From Streptomyces beihaiensis (lineage in GTDB: Bacteria; Actinomycetota; Actinomycetes; Streptomycetales; Streptomycetaceae): a stretch of DNA of 38,961 nt. Where the stretch lies: assembly GCF_026274175.1 (NCBI RefSeq), contig NZ_JAPHNL010000280.1:1-38961 (forward strand), read 5' to 3'. This document shows positions 22,746 to 31,698 of the stretch, one piece after another (the stretch's first letter is position 1; every line of letters begins with the position of its first letter). A model generated the notes under the pieces. It worked only from the letters and a program-made list of their open reading frames with translations. It was not told the origin of the DNA and made no database searches. A program made the translations under genes and the position numbers.

Positions 22746-23852
22746 GTGGGGCAGCGAGGAGGACGGCACGGGCACTACGCGCCGCACACCGACGGGGCCC
22801 GCACCTTCCTCGCGGCGCTGCCCGTCCTGCTCATCGTGGGCGGCACGATCTACGAGTACTTCACGCCGACCGGCTTCTACGGCGCCCCGCTGTTCAGCGC
22901 GGCGCCGCTGGTGGCCGCGCCGTTCTTCTCGCTGCGCGCCATCGTCTGGGCCGGAGCGGCGTCGGTCGTCGCGATCGTCCTGGTCCATCTGCGCTTCCCG
23001 GACTCGTTCCGCGCGGAGGTCGTCACCGAGATCGTCACCGTGGCCACCGTGACCGCGCTGGCCTGCTACATCCACGGCATTGTGCGCGGCAACATGGAGC
23101 AGCTCGCCTCCGCACGTGAGATCGCGCAGGCCGCGCAGTTCGCCGTGCTGCCCGAACCGGCCGGGCGGATCGCCGGCCTGGTCGTCGCGGTCCGCTACGA
23201 GGCGGCGCAGGCCGACGCGTTCATCGGCGGCGACCTGTACGCGGTGCAGGACACGCCCCACGGCGTCCGGCTGATCGTCGGCGACGTCCGGGGCAAGGGC
23301 ATGGGCGCGGTCGCCGCGGTGGCCGTCGTGATCGGCGCGTTCCGGGAGGCGGCCGAGCAGGAGAACAGCCTGGAGGCGGTGGCCCAGCGGCTCGAACGGG
23401 CCCTGGCGCGTGAGGGGGTGCGGCGGCGCGGCATCGACGACTTCGAGGGCTTCACCACGGCGGTGCTCGCCGAGGTCCCGCACGGCAGTGACGTCGTACG
23501 GGTGCTCAACCGCGGTCACCCCGAGCCCGTCATACTGCTCGACGACGGCTCCGTGCGGATGCTGGGGCCCGAGGAGGCGGCCCTGCCGCTCGGCATGAGC
23601 GAGCTCGGCGCGTGGCCCGACCGGTCGACCGAGTCGGACTTCCCGGCCGGGGCCACGCTGTTGCTCTACACCGACGGGCTGTCCGAGGCGCGGGACGAGC
23701 ACGGCGTCTTCTACGACCCGGTGGCCGCGCTGACGGGGCGTCGGTTCGGCGGGCCCGGCGAACTCCTCGCGACGCTCGCCGAGGAGGTGCGCGACCACAC
23801 CGGGGGCGGGGCCTCGGACGACATGGCGCTGCTGGCGGTCAGGAGGGTATGA
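22746..23852 (+). CDS. Membrane-anchored SpoIIE/PP2C-type serine phosphatase
   Basis: The protein has 368 residues. The N-terminus has three to four hydrophobic segments (about 20-112), then a short coiled linker (MEQLASAREIAQAAQFAVLP) leads to the phosphatase domain. Metal-binding motifs are GGDLYAV (161-167), GDVRGKGMGAVAAVA (179-193), YTDGLSEARDEHG and the terminal SDDMALL. Such proteins dephosphorylate anti-anti-sigma factors in partner-switching control of sigma factors. There is no GAF, PAS or kinase domain, so the membrane part may be the sensor. GTG 22746 is chosen because AGGAGA lies about 8 bases upstream. No anti-sigma or STAS gene is adjacent, so the target must be elsewhere. Confidence 0.92.
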   Translation: MGQRGGRHGHYAPHTDGARTFLAALPVLLIVGGTIYEYFTPTGFYGAPLFSAAPLVAAPFFSLRAIVWAGAASVVAIVLVHLRFPDSFRAEVVTEIVTVATVTALACYIHGIVRGNMEQLASAREIAQAAQFAVLPEPAGRIAGLVVAVRYEAAQADAFIGGDLYAVQDTPHGVRLIVGDVRGKGMGAVAAVAVVIGAFREAAEQENSLEAVAQRLERALAREGVRRRGIDDFEGFTTAVLAEVPHGSDVVRVLNRGHPEPVILLDDGSVRMLGPEEAALPLGMSELGAWPDRSTESDFPAGATLLLYTDGLSEARDEHGVFYDPVAALTGRRFGGPGELLATLAEEVRDHTGGGASDDMALLAVRRV

Positions 23853-23959
23853 GCCGGGGGAGGCCGGAGGGCGTGAGTCGGGGGCGTGAGCCGGGGCGTT
23901 GGCCGGGAGCCGAGCCACTCAAGCTCTGGCCAAAGTTATGAACGATCAGTAGGAACGGC

Positions 23960-23989
23960 TTGGAAATCGGGTCTCGCTTCTATTAACGT
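23960..23989 (+). promoter_or_regulatory. Possible promoter of the riboswitch transcript
   Basis: TTGGAA (23960-23965) and TAACGT (23984-23989), spaced 18, lie in a short AT-rich stretch 12-15 bases before the conserved riboswitch begins. The fit is modest. Confidence 0.4.
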
Positions 23990-24000
23990 TCGATAACGCA

Positions 24001-24158
24001 GCACGGTCGTCCCAGCCGTCACAAGAGGCGGCTCCGTGCGCACGCTCAATCCCGCAAGGGAGCCGGGGAACCACCAACTTGGGGTGAATCGGCCCTGCCC
24101 GCAGGGCCCGTAGGAGACCTTCCTGCTCCGAACCCGTCAGCTAACCCGGTCGGCGAGA
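24001..24158 (+). ncRNA. c-di-AMP riboswitch (ydaO/yuaA type)
   Basis: The leader shows the conserved core in order: CGCAAGGGAGCCGGGGAACCA (given here as GCAAGGGAGCCGGGGAACC), then TTGGGGTGAATC, a variable stem GGCCCTGCCCGCAGGGCC, then CGAACCCGTCAGCTAACC and GGTCGGCG. These match the ydaO-yuaA consensus, which binds cyclic di-AMP and usually turns expression off. In actinobacteria it typically precedes cell-wall hydrolase genes, as here. It ends about 23 bases before the GTG, so control by transcription termination would need a short structure in that space; occlusion of AAAGGAG (about 24165) is the simpler option. The 5' boundary is approximate. Confidence 0.93.
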
Positions 24159-24181
24159 AGGAAGGAAAGGAGCGCGCCTCC

Positions 24182-25207
24182 GTGGCGTCGAACCACCCCG
24201 ATGAGGACGCGTACGGCTCGTACGACACGTACGGCGGCGGGCAACAGCCCTGGGAGGAATGGAATCCCACCGAGGAGTCCGTCCGCCCGGTCAAGGGCAG
24301 GCACCGCGTCGCCCGCCAGCGCGGCTTCGCGCGCGGCTCCACAGTGCTCGGCGTCGGTGTGATCGCCGCCGTCGGCGCGGGCGGCGTCGCCACCGCGCAG
24401 GGCAAGGCGCCGGTCCACATCGCCATGCCCGACCTGTCCTCGGTCACCGACTCGCTGTCCGACGCCGACTCCCTGCCGGGGGTCGGCGCGCTCATATCCG
24501 ACGCCGAGTCGGGCTCCCACTCCGGCGCGGGCTCCGGCGGCCAGGCCGCCTCCTCCCCGCTGACCTCCGCCGGTGTCACGAAGGCCGACGCCGCCCAGGG
24601 CCGCACCGACGCGGGCGAGGCACTGCGCGCCCGCATCATGCAGCAGGCCGACTCGCAGGAGGACGCCGCCGACACCGCCGCGAGGAAGGCGGCCGAGGAA
24701 GCCGCCGCGAAGAAGGCCGCCGAGCAGGCCGCGGCCGAGCAGAAGGCGGCCGAGGCCGAGGCGGCGCGCAAGGCGGAGGCCGCGCGTCTCGCCAAGCTGC
24801 GGGAGAGCTACAAGCTGCCCGTCGCCTCGTACACGATCACCGGCACCTTCGGTCAGCCCGGCTCCCTGTGGTCGTCCGGGTACCACACGGGCCTCGACTT
24901 CGCGGCGCCCACCGGCACGCCGATCCACGCGATCCACTCCGGCACCGTCACGGAGGCCGGCTGGGCGGGCGCGTACGGCTACCGCACGATCCTCACCCTC
25001 GACGACGGCACCGAGCTGTGGTTCTGCCACCAGTCGTCGATCAATGTCGGCGTCGGCCGGAAGGTCACCACCGGCGACGTCATCGGCCGCGTCGGCGCCA
25101 CCGGCAACGTGACCGGCCCTCACCTCCACCTGGAGGTCCACCCGGACGGCCAGGCGACGGCCGTCGACCCGGCGCCGTGGCTGCGCGACAAGGGCCTGAC
25201 CCCCTGA
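24182..25207 (+). CDS. M23-family peptidoglycan peptidase under c-di-AMP control
   Basis: The protein has 341 residues: a cytoplasmic N-terminus with Tyr/Gly-rich motifs (1-50), one membrane segment or uncleaved signal (52-72), a Ser/Ala linker, an Ala/Lys/Glu coiled coil (about 144-208) and a LytM/M23 domain. Zinc ligands are His235 and Asp239 in YHTGLDFAAP and His316 in HLHLEV. His283 in WFCHQSS is the catalytic His. It cleaves peptide crosslinks of peptidoglycan outside the membrane. The GTG at 24182 follows AAAGGAG and the riboswitch. The link to c-di-AMP fits control of wall remodelling during germination, osmotic stress or growth. Confidence 0.95.
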   Translation: MASNHPDEDAYGSYDTYGGGQQPWEEWNPTEESVRPVKGRHRVARQRGFARGSTVLGVGVIAAVGAGGVATAQGKAPVHIAMPDLSSVTDSLSDADSLPGVGALISDAESGSHSGAGSGGQAASSPLTSAGVTKADAAQGRTDAGEALRARIMQQADSQEDAADTAARKAAEEAAAKKAAEQAAAEQKAAEAEAARKAEAARLAKLRESYKLPVASYTITGTFGQPGSLWSSGYHTGLDFAAPTGTPIHAIHSGTVTEAGWAGAYGYRTILTLDDGTELWFCHQSSINVGVGRKVTTGDVIGRVGATGNVTGPHLHLEVHPDGQATAVDPAPWLRDKGLTP

Positions 25208-25240
25208 ACCGCACGCACGGACGGTTCACACGACTCCGGC

Positions 25241-25273
25241 GGCCCTGACGGCACCCCCCCCGACGTCAGGGCC
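25241..25273 (+). terminator. Hairpin after the M23 gene
   Basis: A perfect 10-bp inverted repeat (GGCCCTGACG and complement) with a C-rich 13-base loop lies 33 bases past the stop. There is no T-run. Confidence 0.6.
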
Positions 25274-25350
25274 GTCGGCCTCCGGCCGCCGACTGGCCGG
25301 CGGCGGAACGTGTTTTCCGGAGGGCGTTGCCGAAGGTGTTGAATCGGGGC

Positions 25351-26295
25351 ATGACTTCACTTCGCCCCCTGGGCTCGTCCGACCTGAAGGTCTTCCCCCT
25401 CTCCCTCGGCGGCAACGTGTTCGGCTGGACGGCCGACGAACCCACGTCCTTCGCGGTGCTCGACGCGTACGTGGCCGGGGGCGGCAACTTCATCGACACG
25501 GCCGACTCGTACTCGGCATGGGTCGAGGGCAACGAGGGCGGTGAGTCCGAGACCGTCATCGGCCGGTGGCTCGCCGCGCGCGGCCGCCGCGACGACGTCG
25601 TCATCGCCACCAAGGTCAGCCAGCACCCGCGGTTCCAGGGCCTGTCGGCCGCCAACATCAAGGCCGCGGCGGACGCGTCGCTCCAGCGTCTGGGCACCGA
25701 CCACATCGACCTGTACTACACGCACTTCGACAAGCCCGAGATCCCCGTCGAGGAGATCGTCGGCGCGCTGGACGAACTGGTGCGGGCGGGCAAGGTCCGC
25801 CAGATCGCCGCGTCGAACATCTCGCCCGAACGTCTCCAGGCGTCCCTCGACTTCTCCGACCGCGAGGGCCTGGCCCGTTACGTGGCCGTACAGCCGCACT
25901 ACAACCTCGTCTCGCGTGACACGTACGAGGGCGGTCTCCAGGACACCGTCGCGCGCGGCGGTCTCGGCGCCGTCCCCTACTTCTCGCTCGCCTCCGGCTT
26001 CCTGACCGGCAAGTACCGGCCGGGCGTGACGGTCGACAGCGCGCGGGCCACCGGCGCCGCCAAGCACCTGGAGACCGAGCGCGGCCGCAAGGTCATCGCC
26101 GCGCTCGACGAGATCGCGGGCGAACGCGGCGCGGAGATCCCCACGGTCGCCCTGGCCTGGCTCGCCGCACAGCCCACCGTGACCGCGCCGATCGCCTCCG
26201 CGCGCACGGTCGAGCAGCTCCCGGCGCTGCTCGCCGCCGCGGACCTGGAGCTGACGCAGGACGAGGTTGCGCGGTTGACGCGGGCTTCGGAGTAG
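25351..26295 (+). CDS. Aldo/keto reductase
   Basis: The protein has 314 residues with the (beta/alpha)8 NADPH-dependent reductase layout. LGLGxxxFG-type opening is seen as LSLGGNVFGW, the catalytic Asp and Tyr lie in NFIDTADSYSAWVEG, Lys in VVIATKV, and the cofactor region in QIAASNISPERL and PYFSLASGFLTGKYRPG. The C-terminal part with VALAWLAAQPTVTAPIASAR is typical of this family. It would reduce carbonyl compounds. The ATG at 25351 is preferred to a TTG at 25327. A TTGAAT six bases upstream of the ATG could be a -10 element of a leaderless transcript. No biosynthetic partner is adjacent. Confidence 0.94.
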   Translation: MTSLRPLGSSDLKVFPLSLGGNVFGWTADEPTSFAVLDAYVAGGGNFIDTADSYSAWVEGNEGGESETVIGRWLAARGRRDDVVIATKVSQHPRFQGLSAANIKAAADASLQRLGTDHIDLYYTHFDKPEIPVEEIVGALDELVRAGKVRQIAASNISPERLQASLDFSDREGLARYVAVQPHYNLVSRDTYEGGLQDTVARGGLGAVPYFSLASGFLTGKYRPGVTVDSARATGAAKHLETERGRKVIAALDEIAGERGAEIPTVALAWLAAQPTVTAPIASARTVEQLPALLAAADLELTQDEVARLTRASE

Positions 26296-26326
26296 TCGCA
26301 GCAGGGGCCGCGCGGACCGAGGCCAC

Positions 26327-27811
26327 TCACGGCGACGGCGAGCGGTAGGGGTTGTACGCGTACGGGGGGTACGCGGCATGCGCCGGATTCGAGGGGGGTG
26401 CGGGGTTCACGGGGTGTGTGGGGTTCACGGGGTGTGTGGGGTCCACGGGGTGCGCGGGATATCCGGCGTGCGGGTACCGCATGGGGTGGACCGGCGGCAG
26501 AGCCGAGACCGCGGGAAGCGGCGAAACCGCCGGTGTCGCCGCCACCGACGGAACCCAGACCGGTGGCGGCGCGCACACCCGCGCCGCGTAGGCGAGCGCG
26601 GGTCGCGCGGGCCCGCGCAGCTCCCACAGCGCGGTGAGCAGCTCCCGTTCCCGTACGACGAAGTCGGCCCCGGCCCGTCCTTTGTGGCCGCGGCGGCGCA
26701 GCACGGCGAGTGCGGTCGCGTGCCGCTCGTACGTGGCCACGGAGCGGGCCGCCGACCGACCGCCGTGGAACTCGGCGTACTCGCGGGCCAGGCGGCGCGC
26801 CTTGAGCGAGCCGAGGGCGTACGGTTCCGGCGGCGTCAGCCAGCCCGCGGCGACGTAGGCGGGCAGCTCCTCGCGCACGGTGCGCAGTTCGCGGTGGCGC
26901 AGGTGGACCGCGAGCCAGGTGACCAGCGCGAACGCGGGCACCATGAACGCCGCGTACACGATGAGGAAGCCGTACTCGGCGAGCGATGAGGAAGCGTTCC
27001 AGAAGGCGTGCATGCCCATCGCGGTGAGCAGACCGCCGAGCGGCGGAAGGACGCGGCGGAGCCGGCCGCGCTCGGGGGCGGTGACGGCGGCGACGCCGAA
27101 GCCGATGCCGGTGCAGACGGTGAACAGGGGGTGCGCGAACGGCGACATCACGATCCGCACGAAGAACGTGGCGGCGGTGACGGAGGCCAGGCCGTGGCCG
27201 GCGCCGGTGAGCTGGTCGGTGCCGAAGGCGTTGCCGAGGTAGAGGATGTTCTCGGTGAACGCGAAGCCGGTCGCGGTGACCCCGGCGATGACGATGCCGT
27301 CGACGACGGACCGGAAGTCCCGGCGGCGGAAGAGGAACACCAGCAGCACGGCCGCCGCCTTCGCCGACTCCTCGACGATCGGCGCTATGACGGTGGCGCC
27401 GAGGGTGTTGGCGTTCGAGGGGTCCGCGGTGTTCGTGGCGATCCAGTGGGTGGCGAAACTGTTGGCGACGATCGCGATCAGCGCGGCCGCGCAGGCGCCC
27501 CACGCGAAGGCGAAGACCGTGTTCCTCCAGGGGCCCGGCCGGACCCGGTCGAGCCACCGGAAGGCGGATATCAGCAGCGGCACCGGCACCACGGCGAGCC
27601 CGAGCCCGACGAGGAAGCCCTCCGTGCCGGTCTGCTCCCGTACCAGCGCCAGGATGACGGCGCCGGACAGCGCGAGCAGCGTCGCGAGGGCGGCGGCGCG
27701 CACGCCGGTCCGCTGCCACCAGCGCGGATGCGGAACCGCGACGCCCGGCGCGTCGGGGTGGGCACCGGGAGCGCGGTCCTGGTGGGTCGGGTAGGCGGCG
27801 TACGGGTCCAC
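26327..27811 (-). CDS. PrsW-type intramembrane metalloprotease
   Basis: The protein has 494 residues with about eight membrane segments between residues 35 and 310. Catalytic family motifs are present: VEESAK (146-151), FAFTENILY (183-191), HPLFT (227-231) and HAFWN (268-272), which together form the metal site of PrsW and related CPBP/Rce1-like proteases. B. subtilis PrsW does site-1 cleavage of the anti-sigma factor RsiW. The C-terminal 190 residues are cytoplasmic and end in a Pro-Tyr-His-rich repeat. The start is GTG 27811. It is downstream of trmB on the same strand (74-base gap), and its target anti-sigma factor is not in the window. Its start and lengthy tail are supported by continuous in-frame sequence. 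Confidence 0.93.
   Translation of the reverse strand: MDPYAAYPTHQDRAPGAHPDAPGVAVPHPRWWQRTGVRAAALATLLALSGAVILALVREQTGTEGFLVGLGLAVVPVPLLISAFRWLDRVRPGPWRNTVFAFAWGACAAALIAIVANSFATHWIATNTADPSNANTLGATVIAPIVEESAKAAAVLLVFLFRRRDFRSVVDGIVIAGVTATGFAFTENILYLGNAFGTDQLTGAGHGLASVTAATFFVRIVMSPFAHPLFTVCTGIGFGVAAVTAPERGRLRRVLPPLGGLLTAMGMHAFWNASSSLAEYGFLIVYAAFMVPAFALVTWLAVHLRHRELRTVREELPAYVAAGWLTPPEPYALGSLKARRLAREYAEFHGGRSAARSVATYERHATALAVLRRRGHKGRAGADFVVRERELLTALWELRGPARPALAYAARVCAPPPVWVPSVAATPAVSPLPAVSALPPVHPMRYPHAGYPAHPVDPTHPVNPTHPVNPAPPSNPAHAAYPPYAYNPYRSPSP
26402..26455 (-). repeat. Three 18-bp repeats in the PrsW tail
   Basis: GGGGTTCACGGGGTGTGT is repeated exactly at 26402 and 26420, with a third copy at 26438 differing at three bases. 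On the coding strand it gives Thr-His-Pro-Val-Asn-Pro. The near-perfect identity suggests recent expansion. Confidence 0.92.
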
Positions 27812-27885
27812 GGATTGACCCTAACGAGCGATGCGGCGCGCCGCGACGGGGCCTCGCAAGCTCACCCCCTGGGGCGGCCGGCTTG

Positions 27886-28632
27886 TCAGCGGCGCCGGAA
27901 CAGCAGGTCGTGCACCACGTGCCCCTTGTCGAGCCCCTGGCCCTCGAACCGGGTCAGCGGCCGGAACGCGGGACGCGGCGCGTACCCGCCGTCGGCCTGC
28001 GTGTTCTCGTAGTCGGGGTGGTCGGTGAGTACGTCGAGCATCTGCTCGGCGTACTCCTCCCAGTCGGTCGCGCAGTGCACGAGCGCGCCCGGCTTGAGCG
28101 GCCCGGCGGCGAGCGACAGGAATTCCGGCTGGATCAGCCGCCGCTTGTTGTGCCGCTTCTTGGGCCAGGGGTCGGGGAAGTAGACGCGCAGCCCGTCGAG
28201 GCAGTCGTCGGGGAGCATGGCGCGCAGCAGGATGATGGCGTCGCCGTTGGCCACGCGGATGTTCGTCAGCCCGTTCCGGTCGGCGAGATTGAGCAGGTTG
28301 CCCTGGCCCGGGGTGTGCACGTCGACGGCGAGGATGCCGGTGGCCGGATCGTCGGCGGCCATCTGGGCGGTGGCCTCGCCCATGCCGAATCCGATCTCGA
28401 GGACGACCCGCTCGGTCCCGGGGAACAGCTCGTCGAGGCTGAGCACCCGCTGCCCGTCGATGTCGAGCCCCCACTTGGGCCACAGCCTCCGCAGCGCGTC
28501 GCCCTGCGCGCTCGTGACCCGGCTCCGGCGTGGCGTGAAGCTGCGGATCCGGCGTTCGAAGTGCGCCCCGGCGGGATCGGGCAGCGGCCCGTCGGGAAAC
28601 CGTTCACCAGTGGATTTGATCGACTCAGACAC
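27886..28632 (-). CDS. trmB: tRNA (guanine-N7-)-methyltransferase TrmB
   Basis: The protein has 248 residues. The S-adenosylmethionine motif VVLEIGFGMGE lies at 76-86, followed by ILAVDVHTPGQG (100-111, the cofactor-adenosine region), NGDAIILL (129-136) and the tRNA-binding/catalytic segment YFPDPWPKKRHNKRR (151-165), all diagnostic of TrmB, which makes m7G46 in tRNA. The N-terminal extension (1-70, with RRIRSFTPRRSR) is typical of actinobacterial forms. The GTG start at 28632 is the only one that keeps this segment. It precedes the PrsW gene and follows the hydroxyglutarate oxidase gene on the minus strand. Confidence 0.97.
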   Translation of the reverse strand: MSESIKSTGERFPDGPLPDPAGAHFERRIRSFTPRRSRVTSAQGDALRRLWPKWGLDIDGQRVLSLDELFPGTERVVLEIGFGMGEATAQMAADDPATGILAVDVHTPGQGNLLNLADRNGLTNIRVANGDAIILLRAMLPDDCLDGLRVYFPDPWPKKRHNKRRLIQPEFLSLAAGPLKPGALVHCATDWEEYAEQMLDVLTDHPDYENTQADGGYAPRPAFRPLTRFEGQGLDKGHVVHDLLFRRR

Positions 28633-28770
28633 AGTGCCGTCAATGGTACGGCCACGGCGTGCGCGGCCCGTCGGTGTGGCGGCGCGGCGGTGTGGCCGCC
28701 TGGTGGCGGGGGGCGAGACGGAGGGCGAGACGGGGGCGAGACAGGGGCGGCACCGTGGCTGACCGCGCGG

Positions 28771-29970
28771 TCACAACCGGCGCAGCGCCCGCCGGGCGAC
28801 CTCCCGCCCGATCGGCAGAGAGGCCGTCGCGGCGGGCGACGGAGCGTTGAGCACATGCACGGTCCGCTCCCCCTCCCGTATCAGGAAGTCGTCCACCAGC
28901 GTCCCGTCCCGCAACACCGCCTGCGCCCGCACCCCGGCGGGCGCCCGTACGAGATCATCCGCCTCCACCGCGGGCACCAGACGGCGCACCGCGTCCGTGA
29001 ACGCCCGCTTCGACGCGGACCGCCGCACCTCCCCGGCCCCGTACCGCCAGTGCCGTCGCGCTATCCGCCACGATCCGGGCCAGGCCAACGTCCCGGCCAG
29101 CTCCCGTGGCCGTACGACACCCCACCCGTACCCCTCGCGGGCCAGCGCGGGAACCGCGTTCGGCCCCACGTGCACACCTCCGTCGACGCCTCGCGTCAGA
29201 TGCACGCCGAGGAACGGGAACGCCGGATCGGGCACCGGATACACGAGGCCGCGCACCAGCCCGGGCCGCGCCAGCTCGAAGTACTCACCGCGGAACGGCA
29301 CGATCCGCATGCCCGGATCGTCCCCGGTCAGCCGCGCGATCCGGTCGCACTGCAACCCGCCGCAGTTGACCAGCACCTTCCCCCGCACCACGTCTCCCGC
29401 GCGGGTGCGCACCGCCACGCCGAGCCCGGCCCGCCGGTCGACCCGCACCACGTCCGCGCCGTAACGCACCTGTGCCCCGGACGCCTCACCGAGCCGCGCG
29501 GCAACGGCCGTGTAGTCGGCGATCCCGGTGGTGCCGACATGGATCGCGGCGAGCCCACGAACCTCCGGCTCATACTCCTCGATCTGCGCGGGGCCCAGCT
29601 CCCGCACCGGAATCCCGTTCTCCCGGCCGCGCTGCACCAGGGCGTGCAGCCGAGGCAGCTCGTCCCGCTCCGTGGCGACGATCAGCTTCCCGGTGACCTC
29701 GTGCGCGATCCCGTGCTCAGCGCAGAACTTCACCATCTCGGACGCGCCCCGCACCGCGTACCGGGCCTTGAGCGAACCGGGCCGGTAGTAGATACCGCTG
29801 TGAATGACCCCGCTGTTGCGCCCGGTCTGATGCCGAGCCGGGCCGTCCTCCTTCTCCAGCACGACCACCCGTGTCCCGGGCGCGGCCTGCGTGAGCGCAT
29901 ACGCGGTGGACAGCCCGACGATCCCCCCACCGATCACGAGCACATCCGCGTCAAACACACCCGACCCCAC
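28771..29970 (-). CDS. lhgO: L-2-hydroxyglutarate oxidase
   Basis: The protein has 399 residues of the DAO flavoprotein family. The FAD motif VIGGGIVGLSTAYAL lies at 12-26, LEKEDGPARHQTGRNSG with HSGIYY (about 38-62) is the signature of L-2-hydroxyglutarate oxidases, and GLRTDYPVPDPAFPFLGVHLTR-like sequence near 245 (here YPVPDPAFPFLGVHLTR) is the substrate-side motif. It oxidises L-2-hydroxyglutarate to 2-oxoglutarate and repairs a side product of the TCA cycle. The start GTG at 29970 leaves a four-residue leader before the Rossmann fold. A 138-base gap with GGGCGAGAC-type repeats separates it from trmB. Confidence 0.92.
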   Translation of the reverse strand: MGSGVFDADVLVIGGGIVGLSTAYALTQAAPGTRVVVLEKEDGPARHQTGRNSGVIHSGIYYRPGSLKARYAVRGASEMVKFCAEHGIAHEVTGKLIVATERDELPRLHALVQRGRENGIPVRELGPAQIEEYEPEVRGLAAIHVGTTGIADYTAVAARLGEASGAQVRYGADVVRVDRRAGLGVAVRTRAGDVVRGKVLVNCGGLQCDRIARLTGDDPGMRIVPFRGEYFELARPGLVRGLVYPVPDPAFPFLGVHLTRGVDGGVHVGPNAVPALAREGYGWGVVRPRELAGTLAWPGSWRIARRHWRYGAGEVRRSASKRAFTDAVRRLVPAVEADDLVRAPAGVRAQAVLRDGTLVDDFLIREGERTVHVLNAPSPAATASLPIGREVARRALRRL

Positions 29971-30237
29971 CAGCCCTCACCTCCACATCCCCATCTTGCC
30001 CGCCCCCACTGACAATCCACCTTCCCCACCCGGCCCGGCCCGCCGTCCGGTCCGCCGCCGGACCGGTCCGGGCCGCGTCGGGCGGTTCCGCCTGGTGCGG
30101 CCCGCCGCCTGGGCAGTCCGCCACCCGGGGCGGCAGGGTGGGCAAGGCGGCACCCCCGGTGCGGCGGCAAGGGACGGCGGGGCCCGGCCCCGCCGCCGCG
30201 AGCGGCGCCCCGGCCCAGCGCAACCACCCGCCCACCC
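29971..30237. other. GC-rich intergenic region with inverted repeats
   Basis: This 267-base stretch upstream of the hydroxyglutarate oxidase and downstream of the HTH/TPR regulator gene is rich in CGGCCC/GGGCCG and CGGACCGG dyads. Open frames crossing it are Arg/Pro/Gly shadows with no ribosome site. It should hold the oxidase promoter and the regulator's terminator, but neither could be placed. Confidence 0.5.
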
Positions 30238-31698
30238 CTACGCGGGAGCGACCAGCAGCGGCCGAGCCCGCTCCCGCAACTCCACCACCCGCGGCTCATC
30301 CCCGTACGGCTCCAACCGCTGCAACAAATCCCTGACGTACTCCGTGGTGCGTGCCGACGAGATCCGCCCCGCCACCTCGAGCGCCCGCGTGCCCTGCTCA
30401 CACGCCGCGTCCAGGTTCCCCGACTCCAGCTCGGCAACGGCCGAGACCACCAGCCGCAACCCGTGCGAGCGCACATACTCCTCCGTGGGCCGCGACAGCG
30501 CCTGCTCCGTGAAGCGCCGCACCTGCCGCGGCGCCTTCAGATCCCGGTAGCACTCGGCCGCGTCCGCCGCGAAGCGGTCGTACGAGTAGAAGCCGAGCCA
30601 CGACGGGTCGCTGTCGCCGTCGCGGGCCCGCTCCAGCCACCCCTCGGCGGCCCGCAGCGCGGCCCCGGCCGCGTGCGCGTCACCCGCGCGCGCGTGCGCG
30701 CGCGCCTCGATCAGCCGGAAGAAGCTCATGGTGCGGGCAGTGGCGAGTCCCCGGTTGCGTTCGATGGCGGCCTGCGCCAGGTCCACCCCCTCGTCGCCGA
30801 AGCCCCGGTACGTCGCCTGGAGCGACATGGAGGCCAGCACATACCCGCCCAGCGGCACGTCCGCCGCGGCGCGGGCCAGCCGCAACGCCTGGATGTAGTA
30901 CCGCTGCGCGGCCTCCTGCTGCCCGGTGTCGAACGCCATCCACCCGGCGAGCCGCGTCAGCTCGGCCGTCGCGCCGAACAGCGAGCGCCCCACCTCATCC
31001 GTGTACGTGCCGAGCAGCAGCGGCGCGGCCTCGACCCGCAGGCACTCGGGCACCATGGACGAGCGCCAGTCACCGCCCCCGTACTTGGAGTCCCAGCGCC
31101 GCGCGTCCTCCGCCGCCTCCCGCAGCTTGCGCACATCGCTGTGGCCGACCTTCTGCGGCGCCCCCTCCTCGGGCCCGTCCGGCCCCTCGGGCCCGTCCGT
31201 CGCCGCCTGGAGCGAGTGCCGCTCGCGCGCGACCGACGAGTCCGCCGGGGTTATCAGCCACCGTGACGCGGGCGTCGCGTACGCGCTCACCGCGAACGAC
31301 CCCGCCAGGGACTGCCAGATGCCGCCGCTGCCCGCCCGCCGCCCGGCGAGGTCGAGCCGGTACAGCTCGGTCGCCGACTTCACCGCCGCCCGCACGTCGC
31401 GCGGGAAGGCGAGCCCCACCTCGGGGGCCGGGTCGGCGTCGGCGAGGCCGATCTCGTGCAGCGGCACGGGCCGGCCGAGCTTCTGCCCGATGGCGGCCGC
31501 GATCAGGTGCGGGGCGGCGCCCTGCGGCACCATGCCCTTGGACACCCAGCGGGCCACGGACGTCTTGTCGTAGCGAAGGGTCAACCCGCGCTGCGCGCCG
31601 AGATCGTTGACCCGGCGGGCCAGGCCCGCGTTGCTGATTCCCGCGAGGGCGAGAACGGCGCCGAGTTTCTCGTTCGGGCCGCGTTGCTCCCTGGACAT
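30238..31698 (-). CDS. HTH/TPR developmental regulator (NsdA / S. griseus Orf1590 type)
   Basis: The protein has 486 residues. The N-terminus (1-90) is helix-turn-helix-like: [25 protein letters not shown] then [11 protein letters not shown], followed by [24 protein letters not shown]. Residues about 180-480 are helical TPR-type repeats ([43 protein letters not shown]). The start ATG has GAGGGG upstream. The layout is that of Streptomyces regulators such as NsdA and the S. griseus sporulation protein Orf1590, which affect aerial growth, sporulation and antibiotics. Met56, just past the HTH, could allow a shorter product without the DNA-binding part; I recall two products for Orf1590. It diverges from the asparagine-synthetase-like gene. 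DNA targets are unknown. Confidence 0.85.
   Translation of the reverse strand: MSREQRGPNEKLGAVLALAGISNAGLARRVNDLGAQRGLTLRYDKTSVARWVSKGMVPQGAAPHLIAAAIGQKLGRPVPLHEIGLADADPAPEVGLAFPRDVRAAVKSATELYRLDLAGRRAGSGGIWQSLAGSFAVSAYATPASRWLITPADSSVARERHSLQAATDGPEGPDGPEEGAPQKVGHSDVRKLREAAEDARRWDSKYGGGDWRSSMVPECLRVEAAPLLLGTYTDEVGRSLFGATAELTRLAGWMAFDTGQQEAAQRYYIQALRLARAAADVPLGGYVLASMSLQATYRGFGDEGVDLAQAAIERNRGLATARTMSFFRLIEARAHARAGDAHAAGAALRAAEGWLERARDGDSDPSWLGFYSYDRFAADAAECYRDLKAPRQVRRFTEQALSRPTEEYVRSHGLRLVVSAVAELESGNLDAACEQGTRALEVAGRISSARTTEYVRDLLQRLEPYGDEPRVVELRERARPLLVAPA

Noticed and set aside
29934-30476. Minus-strand frame downstream of the HTH/TPR regulator
   Set aside because: It overlaps the regulator gene out of frame and is Gly/Arg-rich low complexity.
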